Below, one piece after another: positions 1-6,812 of a stretch of 16,413 bases of DNA (positions within the stretch are counted from its first letter, which is position 1; each line of letters opens with the position of its first letter). The notes below the pieces were generated by a model. The model did not search any database. It was not told where the DNA came from and worked only from the letters and a program-made list of their open reading frames with translations. The DNA is from an uncultured Cetobacterium sp. (GTDB lineage Bacteria; Fusobacteriota; Fusobacteriia; Fusobacteriales; Fusobacteriaceae), in NCBI GenBank assembly GCA_900766645.1, contig CAAFWD010000179.1:1-16413 (forward strand). The letters are read 5' to 3'. A program made the position numbers and the translations under genes.

Positions 1-366
1 ACGGATAGAGAGCATGAGTTTAGTTTACATGCTAAAGTTGGAAAACCTAGTGAGGGATGGAGAACAAAAGCATATGTTAAATTCTATGATCAGCTATCAG
101 GTCAAGGTGCAGCAGGGAGAAGTACTTTTGATGGATTTGGAATAGAGATTGGAAAAGAGTTCGGATACTATGAATGGGCTGTAGCTTATGAAAGAGATTA
201 TTCGTATAGAACTAAAGACTATGAGTGGAGCACGGCAATTCAATTTAAGTTGTTAACATTCCCAACAAGTAATATATTTGGAATAGGTGCAACTACAGAT
301 AAGGATAAGAAAACATCACCAGATACATACTTATTTGATGGAATAAAAATAGATGATATAGATTAA
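1..366 (+). CDS. Outer-membrane beta-barrel protein, C-terminal end (LptD-like), partial
   Basis: Frame 1 is open from the left edge to a TAA at 364-366, giving the last 121 residues of a larger protein. The visible part has short alternating stretches rich in aromatic residues, such as KAYVKFYDQL, YYEWAVAYERDY and EWSTAIQFKLLTF, separated by polar turns, as expected for amphipathic strands of an outer-membrane barrel. The strand pattern with Trp, AYERDY and then a final strand before a polar tail resembles the C-terminus of LptD/OstA, which inserts lipopolysaccharide into the outer leaflet. LptD is an inference from this pattern; another barrel protein is possible. The tail after the last strand (about 30 residues, Asp/Lys-rich) is longer than in a protein ending on its closing strand. 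No terminator separates it from thrS 19 bases downstream, so the two may share a transcript. Confidence 0.6.
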   Translation, partial: TDREHEFSLHAKVGKPSEGWRTKAYVKFYDQLSGQGAAGRSTFDGFGIEIGKEFGYYEWAVAYERDYSYRTKDYEWSTAIQFKLLTFPTSNIFGIGATTDKDKKTSPDTYLFDGIKIDDID

Positions 367-385
367 GTAAAAAAGGAGAAAAAAC

Positions 386-2299
386 ATGAAAGTAATATTA
401 CCAAGTGGAGATATAAAAGAGTTTGAAAACAGTGTAAATATGTTTGAAGTTGCTAAGTCAATTAGTAACTCTCTAGCTAAAAAAGCTGTTGGAGCAAAAG
501 TAGATGGAGTAGAAGTTGACATGAGCTATATTTTAGATAGAGATGCTAATGTTGAAATTATAACTCCAGAAACTCCAGAGGGAGAAGAGATTATAAAACA
601 CTCAACTGCTCACTTATTAGCACAAGCAGTTATTAGATTATTCCCTGGAACAAAAGTAGCTATTGGACCATCAATCGAAAATGGATTCTACTATGATTTT
701 GATCCAGCTGAGCAATTTACAGATGAAGATTTAGAAAAAATCGAAGCTGAAATGAAAAAAATTGTAAAAGAGAATATAAAAGTAGAAAGAATAGAAATGG
801 TTAGAGAGGATGCTATAGAGCACTTCAAAAACTTAGGAGAAACTTATAAAGTTGAGATTATAGAGAGCATCCCAGCTAATGAAATGTTAACTTTCTATAA
901 GCAAGGGGATTTCATAGATCTTTGTAGAGGACCACACGTACCATCAACTTCTTATTTAAAAGCATTCAAGTTAAAATCAGTTGCTGGAGCTTATTGGAGA
1001 GGGGACTCTAACAATAAAATGCTTCAGAGAATATACGGATTTGCATTTGCAACTGATGCACAGTTAAAAGCTCACTTAAAATTCTTAGAGGAAGCTGAAA
1101 AGAGAGACCATAGAAAATTAGGAAGAGAGTTAGAGCTATTCTTTACAAGTGACTTTGGACCAGGATTCCCATTCTTCTTACCAAATGGAATGAAAATGAG
1201 AAATGTATTAACTGATCTATGGAGAAAAGAGCACGAGGAAGCTGGATACGAAATGATCCAAACTCCAATAATGCTAAACAAAGAGTTATGGGAAACTTCA
1301 GGACACTGGATGAACTATAGAGAGAACATGTACACATCAGAGATTGATGAGGTAGAGTTCGCAGTAAAACCAATGAACTGTCCAGGAGGAGTTTTAGTTT
1401 ACAAACATGGAATGCATTCTTATAAAGATCTACCAATAAGAGCTGGAGAGTTAGGAATAGTTCATAGACATGAGTTCTCAGGAGCACTTCATGGATTAAT
1501 GAGAGTAAGAAACTTCACTCAAGACGATGCTCATATCTTTATGACACCTGAGCAAATAGAGGAAGAGATCATTGGAGTAGTAAACTTAATAGATAAATTC
1601 TACAGAGGATTATTTGGATTTGAGTATTCTATCGAATTATCAACTAGACCAGAGAAAGCAATTGGAGCACAAGAAATTTGGGACAAGGCAGAGGCTGCTT
1701 TAGAGGGAGCTTTAAAGAAACTTGGAAGAGATTATAAGTTAAATCCAGGAGATGGAGCATTCTATGGACCTAAGTTAGACTTTAAAATTAAAGATGCTAT
1801 TGGAAGAACTTGGCAGTGTGGAACTATCCAATTAGACTTTAACTTACCTGAAAGATTTGATATTAGCTATGTTGGAGAAGATGGAGAAAAGCATAGACCA
1901 GTAATGATTCATAGAGTTGTTTATGGATCACTAGAGAGATTCATGGGAATCTTAATAGAACACTATGCAGGAGCTTTCCCTACTTGGTTAGCACCATGTC
2001 AAGTTAAGGTATTAACAATCAATGATGAGGTTGCACCTTACGCTCAAGAGCTTGTTAAGATTTTAAAAGATAACGGAATTAGAGTAGAGATTGACACAAG
2101 AGCAGAGTCTATTGGATATAAAATTAGAGAAGCTAATGGAAGATATAAAGTTCCAGTACAATTAATAATTGGAAAGAGCGAAGTTGAAAATAGAGAGGTT
2201 AACGTAAGAAGATTTGGTTCTAAAGATCAAGAATCAATGTCGTTAGAGGCTTTTGTTGAAATGATAAAAGCTGAAGCAAAACCAACTTTTAACAACTAA
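386..2299 (+). CDS. thrS: Threonyl-tRNA synthetase
   Basis: A class II aminoacyl-tRNA synthetase that charges tRNA-Thr in the cytoplasm. The 637 residues match the usual bacterial length and domain order: N-terminal TGS domain (about 1-62), editing domain with HSTAH (H72, H76) and CRGPH (C180, H184), catalytic core, and C-terminal anticodon-binding domain from about residue 535. The three zinc ligands of the active site are visible: C332 in MNCPGG, H383 in DDAH and H509 in MIHR. Motif 2 is near RHEFSGALHG. The ATG has AAGGAG at 373-378 as ribosome binding site. It starts 19 bases after the upstream barrel gene, and there is no room for a T-box leader, so its expression probably depends on the upstream transcript or a promoter inside that gene. 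A hairpin terminator follows. Confidence 0.98.
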   Translation: MKVILPSGDIKEFENSVNMFEVAKSISNSLAKKAVGAKVDGVEVDMSYILDRDANVEIITPETPEGEEIIKHSTAHLLAQAVIRLFPGTKVAIGPSIENGFYYDFDPAEQFTDEDLEKIEAEMKKIVKENIKVERIEMVREDAIEHFKNLGETYKVEIIESIPANEMLTFYKQGDFIDLCRGPHVPSTSYLKAFKLKSVAGAYWRGDSNNKMLQRIYGFAFATDAQLKAHLKFLEEAEKRDHRKLGRELELFFTSDFGPGFPFFLPNGMKMRNVLTDLWRKEHEEAGYEMIQTPIMLNKELWETSGHWMNYRENMYTSEIDEVEFAVKPMNCPGGVLVYKHGMHSYKDLPIRAGELGIVHRHEFSGALHGLMRVRNFTQDDAHIFMTPEQIEEEIIGVVNLIDKFYRGLFGFEYSIELSTRPEKAIGAQEIWDKAEAALEGALKKLGRDYKLNPGDGAFYGPKLDFKIKDAIGRTWQCGTIQLDFNLPERFDISYVGEDGEKHRPVMIHRVVYGSLERFMGILIEHYAGAFPTWLAPCQVKVLTINDEVAPYAQELVKILKDNGIRVEIDTRAESIGYKIREANGRYKVPVQLIIGKSEVENREVNVRRFGSKDQESMSLEAFVEMIKAEAKPTFNN

Positions 2300-2307
2300 T
2301 AGAGATT

Positions 2308-2335
2308 AAAATAGACCTTTAGGGGTCTATTTTTT
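2308..2335 (+). terminator. Intrinsic terminator of thrS
   Basis: ATAGACC (2311-2317) pairs with GGTCTAT (2324-2330) around a six-base loop, extended by A/T pairs on both sides, and runs into a T-tract. It begins 9 bases after the thrS stop codon. Confidence 0.88.
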
Positions 2336-2336
2336 C

Positions 2337-2365
2337 TTGATTTTTAATATAAAATACGGTAGAAT
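2337..2365 (+). promoter_or_regulatory. Sigma-70-type promoter of the queuosine salvage operon
   Basis: TTGATT (2337-2342) and TAGAAT (2360-2365) are separated by 17 bases. This predicts transcription from about 2372, immediately after the thrS terminator, and a leader of about 150 bases that contains the preQ1 aptamer. It is read from consensus only. Confidence 0.6.
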
Positions 2366-2400
2366 ATTGTGTAAATTAAATATAAATCCATAAGATATGG

Positions 2401-2436
2401 TAGATGTTCGTAAACCTCCATCTATAAAAAACTAGG
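2401..2436 (+). promoter_or_regulatory. preQ1 class I riboswitch aptamer
   Basis: The minimal preQ1-I architecture is visible. P1 is TAGATG (2401-2406) with CATCTA (2419-2424), closing a 12-base loop (2407-2418) that ends in C2418, the position expected to pair with the ligand. It is followed by the A-rich tail ATAAAAAACTAGG (2424-2436), which matches the hallmark tail of the family that folds back as P2 of an H-type pseudoknot. The exact P2 pairs are not certain: the tail AGG (2434-2436) can pair with CCT (2415-2417), or G2410 with C2432. Two terminators lie downstream, so control is probably by transcription attenuation, with preQ1 turning the operon off. The genes downstream, a QueL-like enzyme and a YhhQ transporter, agree with this ligand. 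Confidence 0.88.
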
Positions 2437-2453
2437 CTTAAACTATTAAGTAC

Positions 2454-2477
2454 AAGGGGTTAGTATACCCTTTTTTT
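2454..2477 (+). terminator. First hairpin terminator in the preQ1 leader
   Basis: AAGGGGT (2454-2460) pairs with ACCCTTT (2467-2473, one G-T pair) around a six-base loop, and the 3' arm runs into a seven-T tract (2471-2477). It lies 18 bases after the aptamer tail, the usual place for a riboswitch expression platform. Confidence 0.75.
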
Positions 2478-2484
2478 AATTTTG

Positions 2485-2509
2485 AGCAGAGGTTTTCCTC
2501 TGCTTTTTT
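2485..2509 (+). terminator. Second hairpin terminator in the preQ1 leader
   Basis: AGCAGAGG (2485-2492) pairs perfectly with CCTCTGCT (2497-2504) around a TTTT loop and is followed by a run of T to 2509. It is the stronger of the two leader hairpins. It ends only 5 bases before the GAGGAG ribosome binding site (2514-2519) of the next gene, so it must be by-passed for that gene to be expressed. Its 5' arm GAGGTTT (2489-2495) is complementary to AAACCTC (2412-2418) in the aptamer loop, a possible antiterminator pairing. Confidence 0.82.
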
Positions 2510-2524
2510 ATTTGAGGAGAGAAA

Positions 2525-3229
2525 ATGGGAATTAGATACAACGAGATTGATTTTAAGAACAAAAGAGAGATAGTTTTACTAAAGGGATATCCATGTAAAT
2601 ATGGAAAATGTAGTTTCTGTAATTACATAGAAGATAACTCTACAAATGAAAGTGAGATAGAAAAAATAAATTTTGAAACATTAAAGGAGGTAACAGGAAA
2701 ATATGGAGCACTTGAAGTTATTAACTCTGGTTCTGTCTTTGAGCTGCCTAACTCTACACTGGAGAAGATAAGAGAGGTAGCCCATGAAAAAAATATAAAA
2801 CTTTTATATTTTGAAATTTATTATGGATATAAAAAAAGGCTTAAAGAGATTAGAGAATTTTTTAAAGGGATTGATATTCGTTTTAGAATGGGAATGGAAA
2901 CATTTGATAATGATTTCAGAATAGATCATTATAATAAAAATTTTAGCATCACGGAGAAAGAGTGTGAGGAGCTAGGAAAAGATCTGTTTTCAGTTTGTAT
3001 TTTAATATGTGTTAAAGGGCAGACAAAAGAGATGATAGATAAAGATATTGAGTTAGGACTTAAATATTTTAAGAGTATAACAATAAATATCTTTATAAAT
3101 AACGGAACTGTAGTTGAAAGAGATGAGGAGTTAGTGAAGTGGTTTGTCAATAAATATAAACATCTTCAAGCTGACCCAAGAGTTGAACTTTTAATTGATA
3201 ATAAAGATTTAGGAGTATTTGAACAGTAG
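2525..3229 (+). CDS. queL: Radical SAM protein, probable queuine lyase QueL
   Basis: A 234-residue protein with an N-terminal cysteine cluster C24-X4-C29-X2-C32 (PCKYGKCSFCNY) that fits a [4Fe-4S] radical SAM site, followed by EVINSGSVFE (about 63-72), which resembles the strand-2/SAM-binding region of YtqA/Elp3-like radical SAM proteins. The gene sits directly behind a preQ1 riboswitch and is joined to a YhhQ-type queuosine-precursor transporter, whose ribosome binding site overlaps this stop codon. In Clostridioides difficile, queuosine salvage uses a riboswitch-linked radical SAM enzyme, QueL, that releases preQ1 from queuine, together with YhhQ. The assignment here rests on that context and on the small radical SAM fold. 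The four-residue first spacing departs from the canonical CX3CX2C. A different tRNA-modification radical SAM enzyme is the main alternative. Start: GAGGAG at 2514-2519, five bases before the ATG. Confidence 0.72.
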   Translation: MGIRYNEIDFKNKREIVLLKGYPCKYGKCSFCNYIEDNSTNESEIEKINFETLKEVTGKYGALEVINSGSVFELPNSTLEKIREVAHEKNIKLLYFEIYYGYKKRLKEIREFFKGIDIRFRMGMETFDNDFRIDHYNKNFSITEKECEELGKDLFSVCILICVKGQTKEMIDKDIELGLKYFKSITINIFINNGTVVERDEELVKWFVNKYKHLQADPRVELLIDNKDLGVFEQ

Positions 3230-3238
3230 GAGGAAAAA

Positions 3239-3949
3239 ATGAAAAATGAATTATTATGGGGATTAATGCTTTTGGTAAACTTTTTTAGCATAATTTTTAT
3301 CTATAGAAAATTTGGAAAATTAGGACTTTTTATATGGGTTCCAATTAGTAGTATTTTAGCAAATATTCAGGTAGTATTACTGGTGAATCTATTTGGATTT
3401 GAGACCACTCTTGGAAATATAATGTATGCAGGTGGATTTTTAGTAACAGATATTTTATCTGAAAACTATGGGGAAGAGGAAGCTAAAAGCGCTGTTAAAT
3501 TAGGATTTTTTAGTATGATTGTAACAGCGGTTATTATGAAAATAGCAGTTTCTTTTGTACCAAGTACAGTTCAAGCAGGAGCAGAAAATTTTCATAGTTT
3601 AAAAATGATATTTGATTTTATGCCAAGAATTTTATTTGCAGGATTAGTGGCATATGGAGTTTCTCAAAGGCATGACGTATGGGCATATTCTTTCTGGAGA
3701 AATAGATTTCCAAGTAAAAAGCATATATGGATAAGAAATAATGCAAGTACTCTTATAAGTCAATTGATAGATAATCTTATCTTTACAACAATAGCTTTTG
3801 CAGGAGTATATCCAATGGAAGTGTTAGTAGAAATATTTGTAGTTACATATGTAATGAAGGTAATTGTAGCTACTTTAGATACGCCATTTGTTTATTTAGC
3901 AAGTTATTTAAAGGACAAGAGTAAAGTAAGTGAAACTGTTTTAGTATAA
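3239..3949 (+). CDS. yhhQ: Queuosine precursor transporter, YhhQ/VUT family
   Basis: A 236-residue membrane protein with about six or seven hydrophobic segments. It carries the family signatures of COG1738/DUF165: GGFLVTDILSENYG (about 62-75), a VSQRHD-type motif (normally SQxxD, about 141-146), and RNNASTLISQLIDNLIF (about 166-182), followed by a TIAFAG stretch. Characterised members import preQ0, preQ1 or queuine across the inner membrane. It is the second gene of the preQ1-riboswitch operon; its AGGAGG ribosome binding site (3228-3233) overlaps the queL stop codon, so the two are translationally close. With the lyase upstream, the likely cargo is queuine or a related base, later converted to preQ1, but the sequence cannot decide which base is carried. 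The operon ends at a hairpin directly after the gene. Confidence 0.88.
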   Translation: MKNELLWGLMLLVNFFSIIFIYRKFGKLGLFIWVPISSILANIQVVLLVNLFGFETTLGNIMYAGGFLVTDILSENYGEEEAKSAVKLGFFSMIVTAVIMKIAVSFVPSTVQAGAENFHSLKMIFDFMPRILFAGLVAYGVSQRHDVWAYSFWRNRFPSKKHIWIRNNASTLISQLIDNLIFTTIAFAGVYPMEVLVEIFVVTYVMKVIVATLDTPFVYLASYLKDKSKVSETVLV

Positions 3950-3955
3950 GGGGTT

Positions 3956-3988
3956 AGCTCTAAGTGTGTAATGCTTAGAGCTTTTTTT
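3956..3988 (+). terminator. Intrinsic terminator of the queL-yhhQ operon
   Basis: AGCTCTAAG (3956-3964) pairs perfectly with CTTAGAGCT (3974-3982) around a nine-base loop, followed by a T-tract to 3988. It begins 6 bases after the yhhQ stop codon. Confidence 0.92.
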
Positions 3989-4012
3989 ATGAATTAAATT
4001 TCGTGAAAAAAG

Positions 4013-4041
4013 TTGAAAAAAAGTCTAATTCATATTAAAAT
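4013..4041 (+). promoter_or_regulatory. Promoter of the glycerate operon
   Basis: TTGAAA (4013-4018) and TAAAAT (4036-4041) are separated by 17 bases, right after the preceding terminator. This predicts a short leader of about 30 bases before the ATG at 4079. Read from consensus only. Confidence 0.6.
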
Positions 4042-4078
4042 AAATCAATATATACTAGAGGACAAGACGGAGGCAAAA

Positions 4079-5233
4079 ATGAAGGTAGTAATAGCAATAG
4101 ATTCTTTTAAAGGAAGTTTAAGTTCTTATGAATTAGGGGAAGCTATTGAAAAAGGGGTAAAAGAGGTTTACTCAGAAGCTGAGGTAAAAAAAGTACCAAT
4201 TGCTGATGGGGGAGAAGGAACAGTTGAATCTCTTGTTGAAGGAACTAATGGAAAATTTATAAAAGTATTAGTAAATAATCCTTTGATGGAAAAAATAGAA
4301 GCTAGATATGGAATAATGGGAGATGGAAAAACTGCAGTTATAGAAATGGCTGAAGCATCAGGACTTCCGTTAATTTCAAAAGAGAAGAGAAATCCAATGA
4401 AAACAACAACTTATGGAACTGGGGAATTAGTTAAAGATGCTATAGAAAAAGGTTGTCGTGAATTTATTATTGGAATAGGTGGGAGTGCAACAAACGATGC
4501 AGGGTTAGGTATGATGCAAGCTCTAGGATATAGATTTTTAGATGAAAATAAAAATGAGCTTGGATTTGGTGGAGAGATTTTATCAAAAGTAAAATATATA
4601 GATTCTACAAATAGATTAAAAGAATTATCTGAGTGTAAATTTTTAGTAGCTTGTGATGTTGATAATCCATTCTATGGGCCAAGGGGAGCAGCTGAGGTAT
4701 ATGGAAGACAAAAAGGAGCTACAGAGGAGATGGTAACTCTTCTTGATAAAGGACTTTTTGATTTTTCAGAAGTTATAAAAAAATCTCTAGGAAAAGACAT
4801 TGCTAACTTATCAGGTGCAGGAGCAGCTGGTGGTTTAGGTGGAGGATTAGTTGCATTTTTAGATGGAGTATTATCTCCTGGAATAGAAATGGTTTTAGAG
4901 AAAGTTGGTTTAGAAAAAGAGTTAGAGGGTGCAGATTTTGTTATAACTGGAGAGGGAAGATTAGATTTTCAAACAGCAATGGGAAAAGCTCCTGTAGGAG
5001 TTGCAAAAATTGCAAAAAAATATAATATTCCTGTCTTAGGGCTAGCTGGCGGCGTGGCTGATGAAGCTATAGAAACTCATAAAAAAGGAATAGATTCATT
5101 TTTCTCAATAATAAACTATCCATTAACTTTAGAGGAAGCTATGGAAAAGACTACAGCTAAAAAATTTGTAGAGAAAAATACAGAAGAAATATTTAGACTT
5201 ATAAAGGTTTGTCAAAATAAATTTACAAAATAG
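4079..5233 (+). CDS. glxK: Glycerate 2-kinase (GlxK/GarK type)
   Basis: Phosphorylates D-glycerate with ATP; this family makes 2-phosphoglycerate, which enters lower glycolysis. The 384 residues match the family length. Signatures are the N-terminal KVVIAIDSFKGSLSS (2-16), PIADGGEGT (40-48), GIGGSATNDAG (132-142), a glycine-rich LSGAGAAGGLGGG stretch and VITGEGRLD in the C-terminal third. I chose ATG 4079 because GGAGG (4069-4073) lies five bases before it and the family starts at this point. The frame is open upstream to a TTG at 4013, but that TTG is the -35 box of the likely promoter. The GntP permease gene follows after 11 bases, with its ribosome binding site on this stop codon, so kinase and permease form an operon for glycerate use. 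Confidence 0.95.
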   Translation: MKVVIAIDSFKGSLSSYELGEAIEKGVKEVYSEAEVKKVPIADGGEGTVESLVEGTNGKFIKVLVNNPLMEKIEARYGIMGDGKTAVIEMAEASGLPLISKEKRNPMKTTTYGTGELVKDAIEKGCREFIIGIGGSATNDAGLGMMQALGYRFLDENKNELGFGGEILSKVKYIDSTNRLKELSECKFLVACDVDNPFYGPRGAAEVYGRQKGATEEMVTLLDKGLFDFSEVIKKSLGKDIANLSGAGAAGGLGGGLVAFLDGVLSPGIEMVLEKVGLEKELEGADFVITGEGRLDFQTAMGKAPVGVAKIAKKYNIPVLGLAGGVADEAIETHKKGIDSFFSIINYPLTLEEAMEKTTAKKFVEKNTEEIFRLIKVCQNKFTK

Positions 5234-5244
5234 GAGATGGAAAC

Positions 5245-6489
5245 ATGACAGCATTTGGAGCAGTACTAGGATTATTAATCGCTATCGTACTTATAATAAA
5301 AAAAGCTAATCCAGCTTACAGTTTAATTTTAGGAGCAGTAATTGGAGGATTAGCAGGAGGAGTTTCTCTTCCAGAAACAGTTAGCCTAATGATAAGTGGA
5401 GTAAAAGATGTAACTCCAGCTATAGTTAGAATTTTAACAGCAGGAGTTTTAGCAGGGATACTTATAAAAACACATGCAGCTACTAAGATAGCTGAGACAA
5501 TAATTGAAAAGTTAGGAGAAAAAAGAGCACTGTTTGCTCTTGCATTATCAGCTTTAATCTTAACAGCAATAGGAGTATTTATTGACGTTGCAGTAATTAC
5601 AGTATCACCAATAGCATTGGCTATTGCAAGAAGATTAAATATATCTAAAACAGCTATTTTATTAGCTATGGTAGGTGGAGGAAAGTGTGGAAATATTATA
5701 TCTCCAAATCCAAATACAATAGCAGCAGCAGAAAACTTTGGAGCATCATTATCCTCAGTTATGTGGGTAAATATAGCTCCTGCTTTAGTTGGTTTAATAG
5801 CTACAGTTATAATAGCTAAAACATTAGTTGAAAAAGGGGAAAAAGTTTTAGAAGTTGAAGAGATACATGAGCAAGAGGATTTACCTAGTTTCTTCGGAAG
5901 TGTAGTGGGGCCAATTGTAACAATAACATTATTAGCTTTAAGACCCTTAGCAGGGATAAATATAGATCCATTAATAGCTTTACCAGTTGGAGGATTAGTT
6001 GGTATGGTTGCAATGGGGAAATGTGATAAGTTAAGAGAATCTATGGATTATGGATTACAAAAAATGTCAGGAGTGGCAATACTTTTAGTTGGAACAGGAA
6101 CAGTTGCAGGAATTATAAAAAATTCAACTTTAAAAGATGTAATATTATCTCTTTTAGCAAAAGCTAATGTTGGAGAGCAACTAATTGCACCAATTTCTGG
6201 AGCATTAATGTCAGCAGCAACAGCATCTACAACAGCTGGAGCGACAATAGCATCAGCTACATTCTCAGGAACTATTATAGCAGCTGGTGTAAGTGCAGTT
6301 TGGGGAGCAGCTATGATAAACTCAGGAGCTACAGTTTTAGATCATCTACCTCACGGTTCATTCTTCCACAGTACTGGTGGAGCAAATAATATGAGTTTAG
6401 AGGAAAGATTAAAGCTTATTCCATATGAGTCACTAGTAGGAGCTATTTTAGCAGCAAGTTCATTTATAACTTATATGATAGTTGGATAA
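5245..6489 (+). CDS. GntP-family permease, probable glycerate transporter
   Basis: A 414-residue inner-membrane protein, hydrophobic throughout, with about 12 membrane segments and the family hallmark GGGKCGNIISPNPNT (144-158) followed by AAAENFGA. GntP-family members are proton symporters for gluconate and other small sugar acids. Pairing with glycerate kinase in one operon (11-base gap, AGGAG at 5232-5236) points to glycerate as substrate; this is inference from context. Gluconate or a related acid cannot be excluded from sequence, but no gluconate kinase is nearby. The glycine- and alanine-rich helices (for example the GALMSAATASTTAGATIASA region near 312-331) are typical of the family. 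Transcription ends at the bidirectional hairpin just after the stop codon. Confidence 0.88.
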   Translation: MTAFGAVLGLLIAIVLIIKKANPAYSLILGAVIGGLAGGVSLPETVSLMISGVKDVTPAIVRILTAGVLAGILIKTHAATKIAETIIEKLGEKRALFALALSALILTAIGVFIDVAVITVSPIALAIARRLNISKTAILLAMVGGGKCGNIISPNPNTIAAAENFGASLSSVMWVNIAPALVGLIATVIIAKTLVEKGEKVLEVEEIHEQEDLPSFFGSVVGPIVTITLLALRPLAGINIDPLIALPVGGLVGMVAMGKCDKLRESMDYGLQKMSGVAILLVGTGTVAGIIKNSTLKDVILSLLAKANVGEQLIAPISGALMSAATASTTAGATIASATFSGTIIAAGVSAVWGAAMINSGATVLDHLPHGSFFHSTGGANNMSLEERLKLIPYESLVGAILAASSFITYMIVG

Positions 6490-6490
6490 C

Positions 6491-6522
6491 AAAAAAAACG
6501 GTGGAAAATCCACCGTTTTTTT
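6491..6522. terminator. Bidirectional intrinsic terminator between GntP permease and acylphosphatase
   Basis: ACGGTGGA (6498-6505) pairs perfectly with TCCACCGT (6509-6516) around an AAA loop, flanked by eight A on the left and seven T on the right. It therefore has a T-tract on both strands and can serve both converging operons. The acylphosphatase stop codon (6521-6523 complement) lies in its flank. Confidence 0.93.
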
Positions 6523-6790
6523 AATATATAGTTTCAAACTCTTTAAACTCAGGAAGATCTAATGTTTTTTCGATTATCTCATCAGTTCTACTAAACATAG
6601 ATCCTATTTTTAGATATTTTTTAAAGGTTGAAATTTCAGTATCATTTCCTTGAACATAAACCTCAACATCACCATCATCTAAATTTCTAATACTACCTTT
6701 AACTCCTAGAGTCATTGCTTTTAAAGTTAAAGTAGCTCTGTATCCTACACCTTGAACTCTTCCTTTAATAATAAAATGATAAGTTAACAT
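6521..6790 (-). CDS. acyP: Acylphosphatase
   Basis: A small cytosolic enzyme that hydrolyses acyl phosphates. The 89 residues are the typical length. The phosphate-binding loop GRVQGVGYR (10-18) and the downstream GSIRNLDDGDVEVYVQG (32-48) are diagnostic; R18 and N36 are the expected catalytic pair. The ATG has a strong AGGAGG six bases upstream (complement of about 6795-6801). It is the last gene of a three-gene minus-strand operon, 22 bases after pepT, and ends at the shared terminator with the GntP permease gene. Confidence 0.95.
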   Translation of the reverse strand: MLTYHFIIKGRVQGVGYRATLTLKAMTLGVKGSIRNLDDGDVEVYVQGNDTEISTFKKYLKIGSMFSRTDEIIEKTLDLPEFKEFETIY

Positions 6791-6812
6791 AGAATCCTCC
6801 TGAGAATAGATT

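Noticed and set aside
367..385. T-box riboswitch in front of thrS
   Set aside because: Only 19 bases lie between the genes; there is no room for specifier stem, T-box bulge and terminator.
1072..1487. Open minus-strand frames inside thrS
   Set aside because: They are antisense to a clear, fully conserved gene and have no ribosome binding site; long antisense frames are common opposite such genes.
4013..4078. 22-codon N-terminal extension of glycerate kinase from TTG
   Set aside because: The TTG is the likely -35 box; the ATG at 4079 has a good ribosome binding site and matches the family start.
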